Assembly (NCBI GenBank): GCA_900557455.1
Contig: USSM01000001.1
Location: 80,128-144,127, forward strand
Reading direction: 5' to 3'
Source of the DNA: an uncultured Collinsella sp.
GTDB taxonomy: Bacteria > Actinomycetota > Coriobacteriia > Coriobacteriales > Coriobacteriaceae
Length of the DNA: 64,000 nucleotides
Shown here: positions 1-7,757 of the stretch, one piece after another
How the letters are laid out: the number at the start of each line of letters is the position of its first letter
How positions within the stretch are numbered: position 1 is the stretch's first letter
Made by a program: the position numbers and the translations under genes
The notes under the pieces: generated by a model
Database searches by the model: none
What the model was told of the DNA's origin: nothing
The model's input: only the letters and a program-made list of their open reading frames with translations

Positions 1-568
1 GGCCGTGGCCGACCAGGTCCTCGTCCTGGCAGTGGCTCATAAAGACCTTGCCGAACATCTTGCCGTAGTCCATGCAGCGACGGAGCATGCCCGCACCCTG
101 CACGCCGCGACCGTCGTCGGTGAAGGCGACGGCGCCGTGGGCGACCATATCGCCCATCTCGGACATGGCCTCGCCCTTAAGACCGCGGGTCATGGCGCCC
201 GACGGATAGACGCGGCAGTGACCGACCTCGGCAGCGCGGGACTTGACGAACTCCACGACGGTGCCGTTATCGGTGACGGGATCGGTGTTGGGCATGGCGC
301 ACACGCCGGTGAAGCCGCCCTTGGCAGCTGCGCGGGTACCGCTCTCGATGTCCTCTTTGACCTCATAGCCGGGCTCGCGAAGGTGAACGTGCATATCCAC
401 CAGGCCAGGGACGAGGTACTTGCCGGAAAGGTCGCGGACCTCGGCTCCCTCGACGGCGAGATTCTCGCCGACCTCGGCGATCTTGTCGCCGTCAATCAGG
501 ACGTCAACGACACCGTCAAGCTCGACGGACGGGTCGACGACGTGGGCATTCTTAAGAAGCAAGGCCAT
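1..568 (-). CDS. pyrC: Dihydroorotase, N-terminal part (gene cut by left edge)
   Basis: Dihydroorotase closes carbamoyl-aspartate to dihydroorotate, the third step of pyrimidine synthesis; it is a cytosolic zinc enzyme. About 189 codons are visible, reading from ATG at 568 towards the left edge, where the gene is cut. The translation has the metal-binding HxH in [10 protein letters not shown] (H60, H62), then [10 protein letters not shown] and CAMPNTDPV stretches typical of the family. The start lies inside the end of pyrB (17-base overlap), so the two are probably translationally coupled. It is the third gene of a pyrR-pyrB-pyrC operon and should share its leader control. The C-terminal half, with the remaining metal ligands, is outside the window. 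Confidence 0.93.
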   Translation of the reverse strand, partial: MALLLKNAHVVDPSVELDGVVDVLIDGDKIAEVGENLAVEGAEVRDLSGKYLVPGLVDMHVHLREPGYEVKEDIESGTRAAAKGGFTGVCAMPNTDPVTDNGTVVEFVKSRAAEVGHCRVYPSGAMTRGLKGEAMSEMGDMVAHGAVAFTDDGRGVQGAGMLRRCMDYGKMFGKVFMSHCQDEDLVGHG

Positions 569-1496
569 TATCGGCACCTCCAAGCAGCAGATACAGGATA
601 GCCATACGCACGCAGATACCGGCGTAGACCTGCTCCAGGATGACGGAGCGTTGCGGGTGGTCGGCCATATAGGAGTCGAACTCGACGCCGCGGTTGATGG
701 GGCCCGGGTGGCAGATGATCGCATCGGGCTTCATGAGCTTCTCGCGGTCCTTGGTCAAGCCGAAGAGCTTGTGGTACTCGCGAATGGTCGGGAACGGGGC
801 ACCTTCGAGGCGCTCCTGCTGCACGCGCAGCATGTAGACGACGTCCAGCTCGGGCAGGACGGAATCGAGGTCGCTCGTCACGTGGTCGCAGCCCAGGACC
901 TCGGGCGCCGGCGGCAGCAGCGTGCCGGGGGCGACGGCGTAGGTCTCGCAGCCCATGATCTTAAGGGCGGGGATCAGCGAGCCGCAGACGCGGGAGTGCG
1001 CGATATCGCCGACGACGGCGACCTTCAAACCGTGGAAGTCACCCTTGTGCTCCCAGATGGTATACAGGTCGAGCAGGGCCTGCGTGGGGTGGTTGTGCTT
1101 GCCGTCGCCAGCGCAGATGACGCTCGCGGGCGAGTTCTGCGTGACGATGTAGGGCGCGCCGGCGTGCTTGTCGCGCACGACGATGCAGTCGATCTTGTAG
1201 GCGTTAAGGGTCTCGACGGTGTCAACGAGGCTCTCGCCCTTGACCGTGGAGGTCGAGGAGCCACCAAAGTTGAGGCTGTCGGCCGAAAGACGCTTCTCGG
1301 CGAGTTCGAAAGAGCTGCGGGTACGCGTCGAGGGCTCGTTGAACATATTGACAATGGTCTTGCCCTTGAGCGTGGGGACCTTCTTGATCGCACGCTCGTT
1401 GACCTCAGAGAACGCCTTGGCGGTCTCGAGGATGAGCTTGATGTCCTCTTCGGAGTACTCGGTAATGTCGATCAGGTGCTTATGGTTGAACGCCAC
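552..1496 (-). CDS. pyrB: Aspartate carbamoyltransferase catalytic subunit
   Basis: Joins carbamoyl phosphate and aspartate, the committed step of pyrimidine synthesis, in the cytosol. The carbamoyl-phosphate loop [10 protein letters not shown] lies near residue 56 and a HPTQALLD segment near the middle; length (about 314 aa) is normal. Two GTG starts are possible, at 1508 and 1496. I prefer 1496 because GGGAGGTGA then sits 8 nt upstream; from 1508 the Shine-Dalgarno would overlap the start. This start leaves 4 nt after the pyrR stop. No regulatory-chain gene (pyrI) is adjacent, so the enzyme is probably the simple trimer, as in Gram-positive bacteria. Confidence 0.95.
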   Translation of the reverse strand: MAFNHKHLIDITEYSEEDIKLILETAKAFSEVNERAIKKVPTLKGKTIVNMFNEPSTRTRSSFELAEKRLSADSLNFGGSSTSTVKGESLVDTVETLNAYKIDCIVVRDKHAGAPYIVTQNSPASVICAGDGKHNHPTQALLDLYTIWEHKGDFHGLKVAVVGDIAHSRVCGSLIPALKIMGCETYAVAPGTLLPPAPEVLGCDHVTSDLDSVLPELDVVYMLRVQQERLEGAPFPTIREYHKLFGLTKDREKLMKPDAIICHPGPINRGVEFDSYMADHPQRSVILEQVYAGICVRMAILYLLLGGADNGLAS

Positions 1497-1500
1497 GGTA

Positions 1501-2235
<735 letters not shown>

Positions 2236-2339
2236 GGGATAGTTTAGCCAACCTCGAACTTAATTGCGAGCATAAATACAGAGCAATCCGCAAACGGAGC
2301 CCAATGCTCAATAAACCTATATATATTTGTGGGACTAGC

Positions 2340-2368
2340 TTGAAAACGTGCGCACGAGCTGGCATAAT
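2340..2368 (+). promoter_or_regulatory. Promoter, probably for rpmB
   Basis: TTGAAA at 2340-2345, then 17 bases, then CATAAT at 2363-2368: a good housekeeping-sigma promoter. Transcription would start near 2375, giving rpmB an unusually long leader of about 160 nt. A second -10-like TATAGT at 2478-2483 lies nearer the gene but has no clear -35. The 450-base gene-free stretch 2086-2537 thus holds the pyrR leader (reverse) and this rpmB promoter and leader (forward); I see no further gene in it. Confidence 0.5.
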
Positions 2369-2537
2369 CCCCTCTGCTGCACGCAAATCGGATCTACGTC
2401 CAGGGCCGTGGCGTGAGCACTATCGCCAAAAGAGAAATATCTCTGTGTAGATTACGCACAGGGAGCTGCTTCTGTGCTATAGTTCAGGCTTGTTTGTTAA
2501 CGCGACATGTTCGTTTGTCGCCCAAGGAGGGTCAGTT

Positions 2538-2726
2538 ATGTCCAAAGTTTGCGAAGTTTGCGGTAAGCACCCCGTTGCCGGTCGCTCCATCAGCCACTCT
2601 CACCGCGTCACCAACCGTAAGTTCCGCCCCAACATCCAGCGCGTCTACGTCGTCGTCGATGGTCACCGTCGCAAGATGAACGTTTGCTCCACCTGCCTCA
2701 AGTCCGGCAAGGTTGCGCGCTCCTAA
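2538..2726 (+). CDS. rpmB: 50S ribosomal protein L28
   Basis: Large-subunit ribosomal protein of 62 aa. ATG at 2538 has AAGGAGG at 2524-2530. Two CxxC pairs (C5/C8 and C50/C53) mark the zinc-binding form of L28. The upstream in-frame extension (from 2490) lacks a ribosome binding site and is not part of the protein. It stands alone, with its own promoter upstream and a strong terminator downstream at 2798-2827. Zinc-type and zinc-free paralogs of such proteins are often zinc-regulated in Actinobacteria, but no Zur operator was recognised here. Confidence 0.95.
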   Translation: MSKVCEVCGKHPVAGRSISHSHRVTNRKFRPNIQRVYVVVDGHRRKMNVCSTCLKSGKVARS

Positions 2727-2797
2727 ATAAGGTCTTACTAACAAGTACCTCGGACTCTCCGGGTCAAAGACCTCGCGTTCATATAGAACTTACCAAA

Positions 2798-2827
2798 GGT
2801 GCCCTCCCCTACGGAGGGCGCCTTTTT
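2798..2827 (+). terminator. Rho-independent terminator of rpmB
   Basis: GGTGCCCTCC and GGAGGGCGCC pair as a nearly perfect 10-bp stem, followed by TTTTT at 2823-2827. Confidence 0.85.
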
Positions 2828-2838
2828 GCACTCATTCG

Positions 2839-2935
2839 CACTCATTGGGGACAGACTTACATGAGTGTTTTCACGCATTAGGGACAGACTTAGATGGGTG
2901 TTTTCCCACTCATTGGGGACAGACATGACGCACGC
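2839..2935 (+). repeat. REP-like repeat cluster, left end of RAYT unit (three copies)
   Basis: Three related units share a core ending GGGACAGAC: 2839-2867, about 2872-2900 and from 2908. The first carries 7-bp inverted arms, CACTCAT and ATGAGTG, around a 15-base loop; the second is degenerate (CACGCAT/ATGGGTG); the third lacks the closing arm and reads on into CATGACGC. Units are joined by TTTT-type linkers. The same pair occurs in inverted orientation beyond the other end of the transposase gene (3871-3925), so the repeats bracket the gene. Confidence 0.85.
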
Positions 2936-2967
2936 ATGCGGCGTCCCGATCGGCTCCGGCCCCTATC

Positions 2968-3744
2968 TCACGCTGCATCCTTCCAGCCTGCAGTAGCCTT
3001 GGTCACGCTTGTGGCGCCGATACCGGTGATACGGGCAATTTGCTTGACCGTGAGATGTGCCCGCCTGAGCCTCAGCAGGCAGGCATCGCGTTCGGGGCGT
3101 GGCAGGGCCTTGAGCAGCGCAGGATCTATGCTCGGCAGGACTTCGCGCGCAACGGAAAGAGCCTCCTCATCGGGGATCCGCCGGCGCGGAAGAACCTCCA
3201 CTGACCAGATGCGCCCGGCAACTTCCTCGAGATGCTCACAATAACGACGAGACCCGCCGACAATATCGAGCATAGGGGCCGCTTCACAGATGTCAAAGGG
3301 ATCGTAGCCCAGCTGGTATGCCTTGTAGCTTGACCAACGGTACGCCTCGAGTGAGTCAAGCGCGCCTTTTACGGGATTGAGATGGATATAATCGAGCAGC
3401 TGCACTGCCTGCGTGTCCGACTCAACCGCGACCCGCGAATAGCGATTGTCAAACAGATGCCCCGTTCTCCCCGTTTTCCCATTGAAATATTTAGCATATG
3501 CCGTCAGTGCGCACTGCATTGCCTTTGAAAGGTTGTCACATGGGTCATCAACCATCAAATGGAAGTGATTGTCCATAAGGCACCAAGCCAACACCGCCAC
3601 TTCATGGCGCGAGAACCTATCCGAGATATCCGATAAGAAACGATAACGGTCGGAGTCATCTTCAAAAATAATCTGTTTGGAGTTACCGCGGTCAAAGACA
3701 TGGTAATAGCCGGTGATCGAAACGGCGCGGGCGCATCGGGGCAT
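2968..3744 (-). CDS. REP-associated tyrosine transposase (RAYT, Y1/HUH family)
   Basis: A 258-aa single-strand DNA transposase of the Y1 TnpA_REP group. The HUH motif is H60-F-H62 in DNHFHLMVDD; the likely catalytic tyrosine lies in TAYAKYFN, followed by the family-typical TGHLFDNRYS, YIHLNPVKG and WSSY blocks. The C-terminal 45 residues include a helix-turn-helix (IARITGIGATSVTKA) probably used for repeat recognition. ATG at 3744 has AAGGAGAG upstream; the longer form from 3759 does not. All motifs are intact and there is no frameshift, so it may be active. Known RAYTs act on the REP sequences around them; inverted copies of one repeat flank this gene on both sides. Confidence 0.9.
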   Translation of the reverse strand: MPRCARAVSITGYYHVFDRGNSKQIIFEDDSDRYRFLSDISDRFSRHEVAVLAWCLMDNHFHLMVDDPCDNLSKAMQCALTAYAKYFNGKTGRTGHLFDNRYSRVAVESDTQAVQLLDYIHLNPVKGALDSLEAYRWSSYKAYQLGYDPFDICEAAPMLDIVGGSRRYCEHLEEVAGRIWSVEVLPRRRIPDEEALSVAREVLPSIDPALLKALPRPERDACLLRLRRAHLTVKQIARITGIGATSVTKATAGWKDAA

Positions 3745-3870
3745 AATCTCTCCTTCCAAAACTGTACAGGCAACACCTAAAAGGAGAGAAGCAACGCGAA
3801 ATGCTGAGCCTGTGACCTATTTATATCCAATAAGCTGCAATAACAGGTCCAGAACGGAAAAATGGCAAAA

Positions 3871-3925
3871 CGATGTCTGTCCCAAATGAGTGAAAGCACT
3901 CATGCAAGTCTGTCCCCAATGAGCG
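3871..3925 (-). repeat. REP-like repeat pair, right end of RAYT unit
   Basis: Two units read on the reverse strand. The outer one (3897-3925) has the 15-base loop with GGGGACAGACT and arms CGCTCAT/ATGAGTG. A CTTT linker follows, then an inner unit (3871-3892), CACTCAT plus TTGGGACAGACATCG, without the second arm. This mirrors the left cluster: an outer hairpin unit, a short T-rich linker, and an inner half unit pointing at the transposase gene. No obvious target-site duplication was seen outside the repeats. Between the inner unit and the gene, 3745-3870 is a 125-base AT-richer stretch, probably the transposase promoter. Confidence 0.82.
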
Positions 3926-3955
3926 GGGCGATGCAGTAGGCGGATAGTTTTTAGT

Positions 3956-3985
3956 TGAATCGTTTCATTTAGTTGAAGCGTTTTA
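3956..3985 (+). promoter_or_regulatory. Tandem operator-like repeat upstream of adhE
   Basis: TGAATCGTTTCA (3956-3967) and TGAAGCGTTTTA (3974-3985) lie 18 bases apart inside a longer direct repeat (3950-3966 and 3968-3984). Both resemble LacI/GalR-family operators (consensus near TGAAACGTTTCA), differing at 1 and 2 of 12 positions. A -10-like TATCAT is at 4032-4037, so the sites would lie upstream of or at the adhE promoter. The binding protein is unknown and none is encoded nearby. Confidence 0.4.
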
Positions 3986-4077
3986 GTGTGCCTTTTACAG
4001 GAATCTGACCGTTCGCCGATTAATTTCTTGCTATCATGCAAGACGTAGGGTAAATCTCCGATCGCAAGGAGACACAA

Positions 4078-6726
4078 ATGGTGAAAAAGTCACCGGAAAA
4101 CACTACTCCCGCAATTGTGGACAACGTAGAGGCGCTTGAGGCTAAGCTCGCTCAGATGCGAGAGGCCCAGGCGCTTTTTGCTACGTACACGCAGGAGCAG
4201 GTCGACAAGATCTTCTATGAGGCCGCCATGGCTGCCAACAAGGCTCGTATCCCGTTGGCGAAGATGGCCATCGAGGAGACCGGCCGCGGCGTTCTTGAGG
4301 ACAAGGTCATCAAGAACCACTACGCCGCAGAGTACATCTACAACGCTTACAAGAACACCAAGACCTGTGGTGTCCTGGAGCGCGACGAGGCTTACGGCAT
4401 CACCAAGATCGCCGAGCCCATCGGCATCGTGGGCGCCGTCATCCCGACGACCAACCCCACTTCTACCGCGATCTTCAAGACGCTGATCAGCCTGAAGACC
4501 CGCAACGCCATCATCATCTCCCCGCACCCGGCTGCCGCCAAGTGCACCATCGCCGCCGCCAAGCTCGTGCTTGACGCCGCCGTCAAGGCCGGTGCCCCCG
4601 AGGGCATCATCGGCTGGGTTGATGTCCCCTCCATCGAGCTGACCAACATGGTCATGCGCGACGTCGACATCATCCTCGCCACCGGTGGCCCGGGCATGGT
4701 CAAGGCCGCTTACTCCTCGGGCAAGCCCGCCCTGGGCGTTGGCGCCGGTAACACCCCGGTCGTCATCGACGACACCGCCGACGTGCTGCTCGCCGTCAAC
4801 TCCATCATCCACTCCAAGACCTTCGACAACGGCATGATCTGCGCTTCCGAGCAGTCCGTGACCGTCATCGACACCATCTATGACCAGGTCAAGGCCGAGT
4901 TCCAGAAGCGCGGTTGCTACTTCGTCAAGCAGGGTGCCGAGATGGAGGCCCTGCGTGCTGCCATGTTCAAGAACGGCGCCCTCGATCACCGCATCCCCGG
5001 CATGGCTGCCGCCAAGATCGCCGAGCTCGCCGGCATCGAGGTTCCCGCCAAGACCAAGATCCTGATCGCCGAGGTCACCTCCACCGACCCCGCCAAGGAG
5101 GAGTTCTCCCACGAGAAGCTCTCCCCGGTCCTGGCCATGTACCACGCCAAGGACTTCCAGGAGGCCGTCGACAAGGCCGAGCACCTGGTGCTCGCCGGTG
5201 GCCCGGGCCACACCGCCTCTCTGTACGTGCACCCCGCCCAGGCCGAGAAGATCAGCCTGTTCGAGCACGTCATGAAGGCCTGCCGTATCGTCATCAACAC
5301 CCCGTCCTCGCACGGCGGCATCGGTGACCTGTACAACTTTGGCATGAAGCCGTCTCTGACCCTGGGCTGCGGCTCCTGGGGCGGCAACTCCGTCTCCGAG
5401 AACGTTGGGGTGAAGCACTTGATCAACGTTAAGACTGTGGCCGAGCGCCGTGAGAACATGCTGTGGTTCCGCGCTCCCGAGAAGGTCTACTTCAAGAAGG
5501 GTTCCACGCCCGTCGCCCTCGACGAGCTCGGTACCGTCATGGGCAAGAAGCGCGCCTTCATCGTCACCGACCAGTTCCTCTTCAAGAATGGCAACACCCG
5601 CGCCATCGAGGCCAAGCTCGACGAGATGGGCATCGCCCACGACTGCTTCTACGACGTCGAGCCCGATCCGTCGCTGCAGTGCGCACGTCGCGGCGCCAAG
5701 CAGATGGCTCTCTTTGAGCCGGACGTCATCATCGCCGTCGGCGGTGGCTCCGCTATGGACGCCGGCAAGATCATGTGGATGATGTACGAGCACCCCGAGT
5801 GCAAGTTTGAGGACATGGCCATGGACTTCATGGACATCCGCAAGCGTATCTTCACCTTCCCCGAGATGGGCAAGAAGGCCTACTTCGTCGCCGTCCCGAC
5901 CTCTTCGGGTACCGGCTCCGAGTGCACGCCGTTCGCCATCATCACCGACAAGGAGACCGGCATCAAGTGGCCGCTCGCCGACTACGCGCTGCTCCCCAAC
6001 ATGGCTATCGTCGACGCCGACAACTGCATGACCGCCCCGCGCGGCCTGACCGCTGCCTCCGGCATCGACGTCATGACCCACGCCATCGAGTCCTACGTCT
6101 CCATCATGGCTTCCGACTACACCAAGGGCCTCTCCGAGCGCGCTGCCAAGCTCGTCTTCGAGAACCTGCCCTCCAGCTTCACGAACGGCGCCAAGGACCC
6201 GCATGCCCGCGAGGAGATGCACAACGCCTCCTGCATGGCCGGTATGGCCTTCGCCAACGCCTTCCTGGGCCTCAACCACTCCATGGCCCACAAGCTCGGC
6301 GCTTTCCATCACCTGCCCCACGGCCTCGCCAACGCCGTCATCCTGACCCGCGTTATGCGCTACAACGCCGCCGAGGCTCCCGTCAAGATGGGTACCTTCT
6401 CCCAGTATCCTTACCCCAACGCGCTGCACAACTACGCCGAGATGGCCAAGTACTGCGGCATCGAGGGCAAGGACGACAAGGAGGTCTTCGAGAACTTCAT
6501 CACGAAGCTCGAGGAGCTCAAGGACTTCATCGGCGTCAAGAAGACCATCGCCGACTACGGTGTTGACGAGCAGTACTTCCTCGACACCCTCGACGAAATG
6601 ACCGAGCAGGCATTCAACGACCAGTGCACCGGCGCTAACCCGCGCTACCCGCTCATGAGCGAGATCAAGGAGCTCTACCTGGACGCCTACTACGGCCGCG
6701 AGCCCCAGGATTACGCCGTCTGCTAG
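4078..6726 (+). CDS. adhE: Bifunctional acetaldehyde-CoA/alcohol dehydrogenase
   Basis: Reduces acetyl-CoA to acetaldehyde and then ethanol with NADH, regenerating NAD+ during fermentation. The protein is 882 aa, full AdhE length. The N-terminal half is a CoA-acylating aldehyde dehydrogenase with catalytic C255 (GMICASEQ). The C-terminal half is an iron-dependent alcohol dehydrogenase with ligands D664 and H668 (GIDVMTH), H734 (LNH) and H748 (LPHG); spacing agrees with E. coli AdhE. ATG at 4078 has AAGGAG 7 nt upstream. It stands alone, with operator-like repeats upstream and a strong hairpin downstream. Codon choice is strongly biased, as in a highly expressed gene, which also creates a long antisense open frame that is not a gene. 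Family members form spirosome filaments. Confidence 0.97.
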   Translation: MVKKSPENTTPAIVDNVEALEAKLAQMREAQALFATYTQEQVDKIFYEAAMAANKARIPLAKMAIEETGRGVLEDKVIKNHYAAEYIYNAYKNTKTCGVLERDEAYGITKIAEPIGIVGAVIPTTNPTSTAIFKTLISLKTRNAIIISPHPAAAKCTIAAAKLVLDAAVKAGAPEGIIGWVDVPSIELTNMVMRDVDIILATGGPGMVKAAYSSGKPALGVGAGNTPVVIDDTADVLLAVNSIIHSKTFDNGMICASEQSVTVIDTIYDQVKAEFQKRGCYFVKQGAEMEALRAAMFKNGALDHRIPGMAAAKIAELAGIEVPAKTKILIAEVTSTDPAKEEFSHEKLSPVLAMYHAKDFQEAVDKAEHLVLAGGPGHTASLYVHPAQAEKISLFEHVMKACRIVINTPSSHGGIGDLYNFGMKPSLTLGCGSWGGNSVSENVGVKHLINVKTVAERRENMLWFRAPEKVYFKKGSTPVALDELGTVMGKKRAFIVTDQFLFKNGNTRAIEAKLDEMGIAHDCFYDVEPDPSLQCARRGAKQMALFEPDVIIAVGGGSAMDAGKIMWMMYEHPECKFEDMAMDFMDIRKRIFTFPEMGKKAYFVAVPTSSGTGSECTPFAIITDKETGIKWPLADYALLPNMAIVDADNCMTAPRGLTAASGIDVMTHAIESYVSIMASDYTKGLSERAAKLVFENLPSSFTNGAKDPHAREEMHNASCMAGMAFANAFLGLNHSMAHKLGAFHHLPHGLANAVILTRVMRYNAAEAPVKMGTFSQYPYPNALHNYAEMAKYCGIEGKDDKEVFENFITKLEELKDFIGVKKTIADYGVDEQYFLDTLDEMTEQAFNDQCTGANPRYPLMSEIKELYLDAYYGREPQDYAVC

Positions 6727-6744
6727 TTTTAGCACGGTTTTTAA

Positions 6745-6781
6745 CGGCGGGGGTGCACGGGTGTTTCACACACCCCCGCCG
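6745..6781 (+). terminator. Hairpin after adhE
   Basis: CGGCGGGGGTG (6745-6755) and CACCCCCGCCG (6771-6781) form an 11-bp GC stem 19 bases after the adhE stop. There is no T-run, so it may be an mRNA-stabilising hairpin or a weak terminator that lets some transcripts reach the next gene. Confidence 0.45.
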
Positions 6782-6814
6782 TCGCTTCTATCGCATCGTT
6801 GAAAGGATGCAACC

Positions 6815-7579
6815 ATGCTGCTACCCGATTCCAAGACCGAGCTCGTCCGCCGTGGCAACAAGGTCGTTTACGACCTGGGCGACAAGATTGTCAAGGTCTT
6901 TAACGAAACCAAGCCTGTCTCCGACGTGTTCAACGAGGCTTTGAATCTTGCCCGCATCAATGAGTGCGGCATCCGCAGCCCCAAGGCGCTCGAGGTTTCC
7001 CAGCTCGAGAACGCCAACGGCTGGGCGCTCGTGACCGAGAAGGTTCCGGGCACCACCCTTGCCGAGAAGATGACTGCCGAGCCCCAGCGCTTTGGTGAGT
7101 ACCTCGAGATGTTCGTCGACCTCCAGATCGAGATCCACGGCTACACCTCCCCGCTACTCAACCGTCAGCGCGACAAGTACGCCCGCATGATCGACAGCCT
7201 TGATCAGCTCAATGCCACCACGCGCTACAACCTTCAGGAGCGTCTGAACGGCATGACCAAGGAGTTCAAGGTCTGCCACGGCGACTTCAACCCCTCCAAC
7301 GTCATCGTCGGCGACGACGGCCAGCTCTACGTGTGCGACTGGGCACACGCCACCCAGGGCTCCCCTGCTGCCGACGTTGCCACCACCTACCTGCTCTTTG
7401 CCCTCAACAGCAAGGATCAGGCTGAGGCCTACCTGGAGCTCTACTGCGACCGCGCCGACATGCCCATGCAGGTCGTGCGTCAGTGGACGAGCATCGTCGC
7501 CGCTTCCGAGCTCGCTCGTAAGCGCAACGTGAACGATGAGTTCCTGAAGAACTGGATCGACGTCGTCGATTATCAGTAA
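6815..7579 (+). CDS. APH-fold small-molecule kinase (phosphotransferase family)
   Basis: A 254-aa protein with the aminoglycoside phosphotransferase/choline kinase fold. The catalytic loop is H155-G-D157-FNPSN162 and the metal-binding aspartate is D175 in VCDWAHAT, so the kinase core is intact. An N-terminal KVVYDLGDKIVKVFN segment matches the beginning of the nucleotide lobe. No signal peptide or membrane segment. ATG at 6815 has AAAGGA upstream. The substrate cannot be read from sequence; chromosomal members may act on sugars, choline or other metabolites, and resistance should not be assumed. It lies 88 bases after adhE and ends before a strong terminator. Confidence 0.75.
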   Translation: MLLPDSKTELVRRGNKVVYDLGDKIVKVFNETKPVSDVFNEALNLARINECGIRSPKALEVSQLENANGWALVTEKVPGTTLAEKMTAEPQRFGEYLEMFVDLQIEIHGYTSPLLNRQRDKYARMIDSLDQLNATTRYNLQERLNGMTKEFKVCHGDFNPSNVIVGDDGQLYVCDWAHATQGSPAADVATTYLLFALNSKDQAEAYLELYCDRADMPMQVVRQWTSIVAASELARKRNVNDEFLKNWIDVVDYQ

Positions 7580-7613
7580 TATCTGAGCGATTTATTTCGC
7601 ATCGGAGGCACAA

Positions 7614-7655
7614 GGAAAACCCCGCAGCTCGCATGGGCTGTGGGGTTTTCCTTTT
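7614..7655 (+). terminator. Terminator of the APH-fold kinase gene
   Basis: GGAAAACCCCGCAGC (7614-7628) pairs with GCTGTGGGGTTTTCC (7637-7651), followed by TTTT. Confidence 0.85.
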
Positions 7656-7675
7656 AGATATCGAGGATGCCACAA

Positions 7676-7727
7676 GATAAAAGGACGGCCCCGCATCTCC
7701 CCGATCTGGAGAAATGCGGGGCCGTCC
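7676..7727 (-). terminator. Terminator of proS and the upstream operon
   Basis: A 14-bp GC-rich stem, GGACGGCCCCGCAT with its complement (7683-7696 and 7714-7727), is followed on the reverse strand by TTTTATC. It stands back to back with the forward terminator at 7614-7655, so the convergent transcripts are kept apart. Confidence 0.85.
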
Positions 7728-7757
7728 CGTATATCGAACTACAAGCGAAATCGTCGA

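Noticed and set aside
2413..2679. 88-codon frame overlapping rpmB in another frame
   Set aside because: rpmB is certain and has the ribosome binding site; the overlapping frame has no recognisable content.
2839..2935. Possible CRISPR array (spaced repeats)
   Set aside because: Only three uneven, palindromic units without unique spacers of constant length, and a RAYT transposase beside them; no cas genes.
2968..3925. Reading the RAYT unit as a classical insertion sequence
   Set aside because: No DDE domain, no terminal inverted repeats of IS type and no target duplication; HUH motif and REP-like ends point to a RAYT.
4090..6735. 881-codon open frame antisense to adhE
   Set aside because: Caused by strong codon bias (few codons whose complement is a stop). 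The translation is Val/Gly/Leu/Asp repeats with no domain, no ribosome binding site, and adhE is certain.
6815..7579. Calling the APH-fold kinase an antibiotic-resistance gene
   Set aside because: Only the generic kinase motifs are present; context is metabolic and no mobile element is adjacent.
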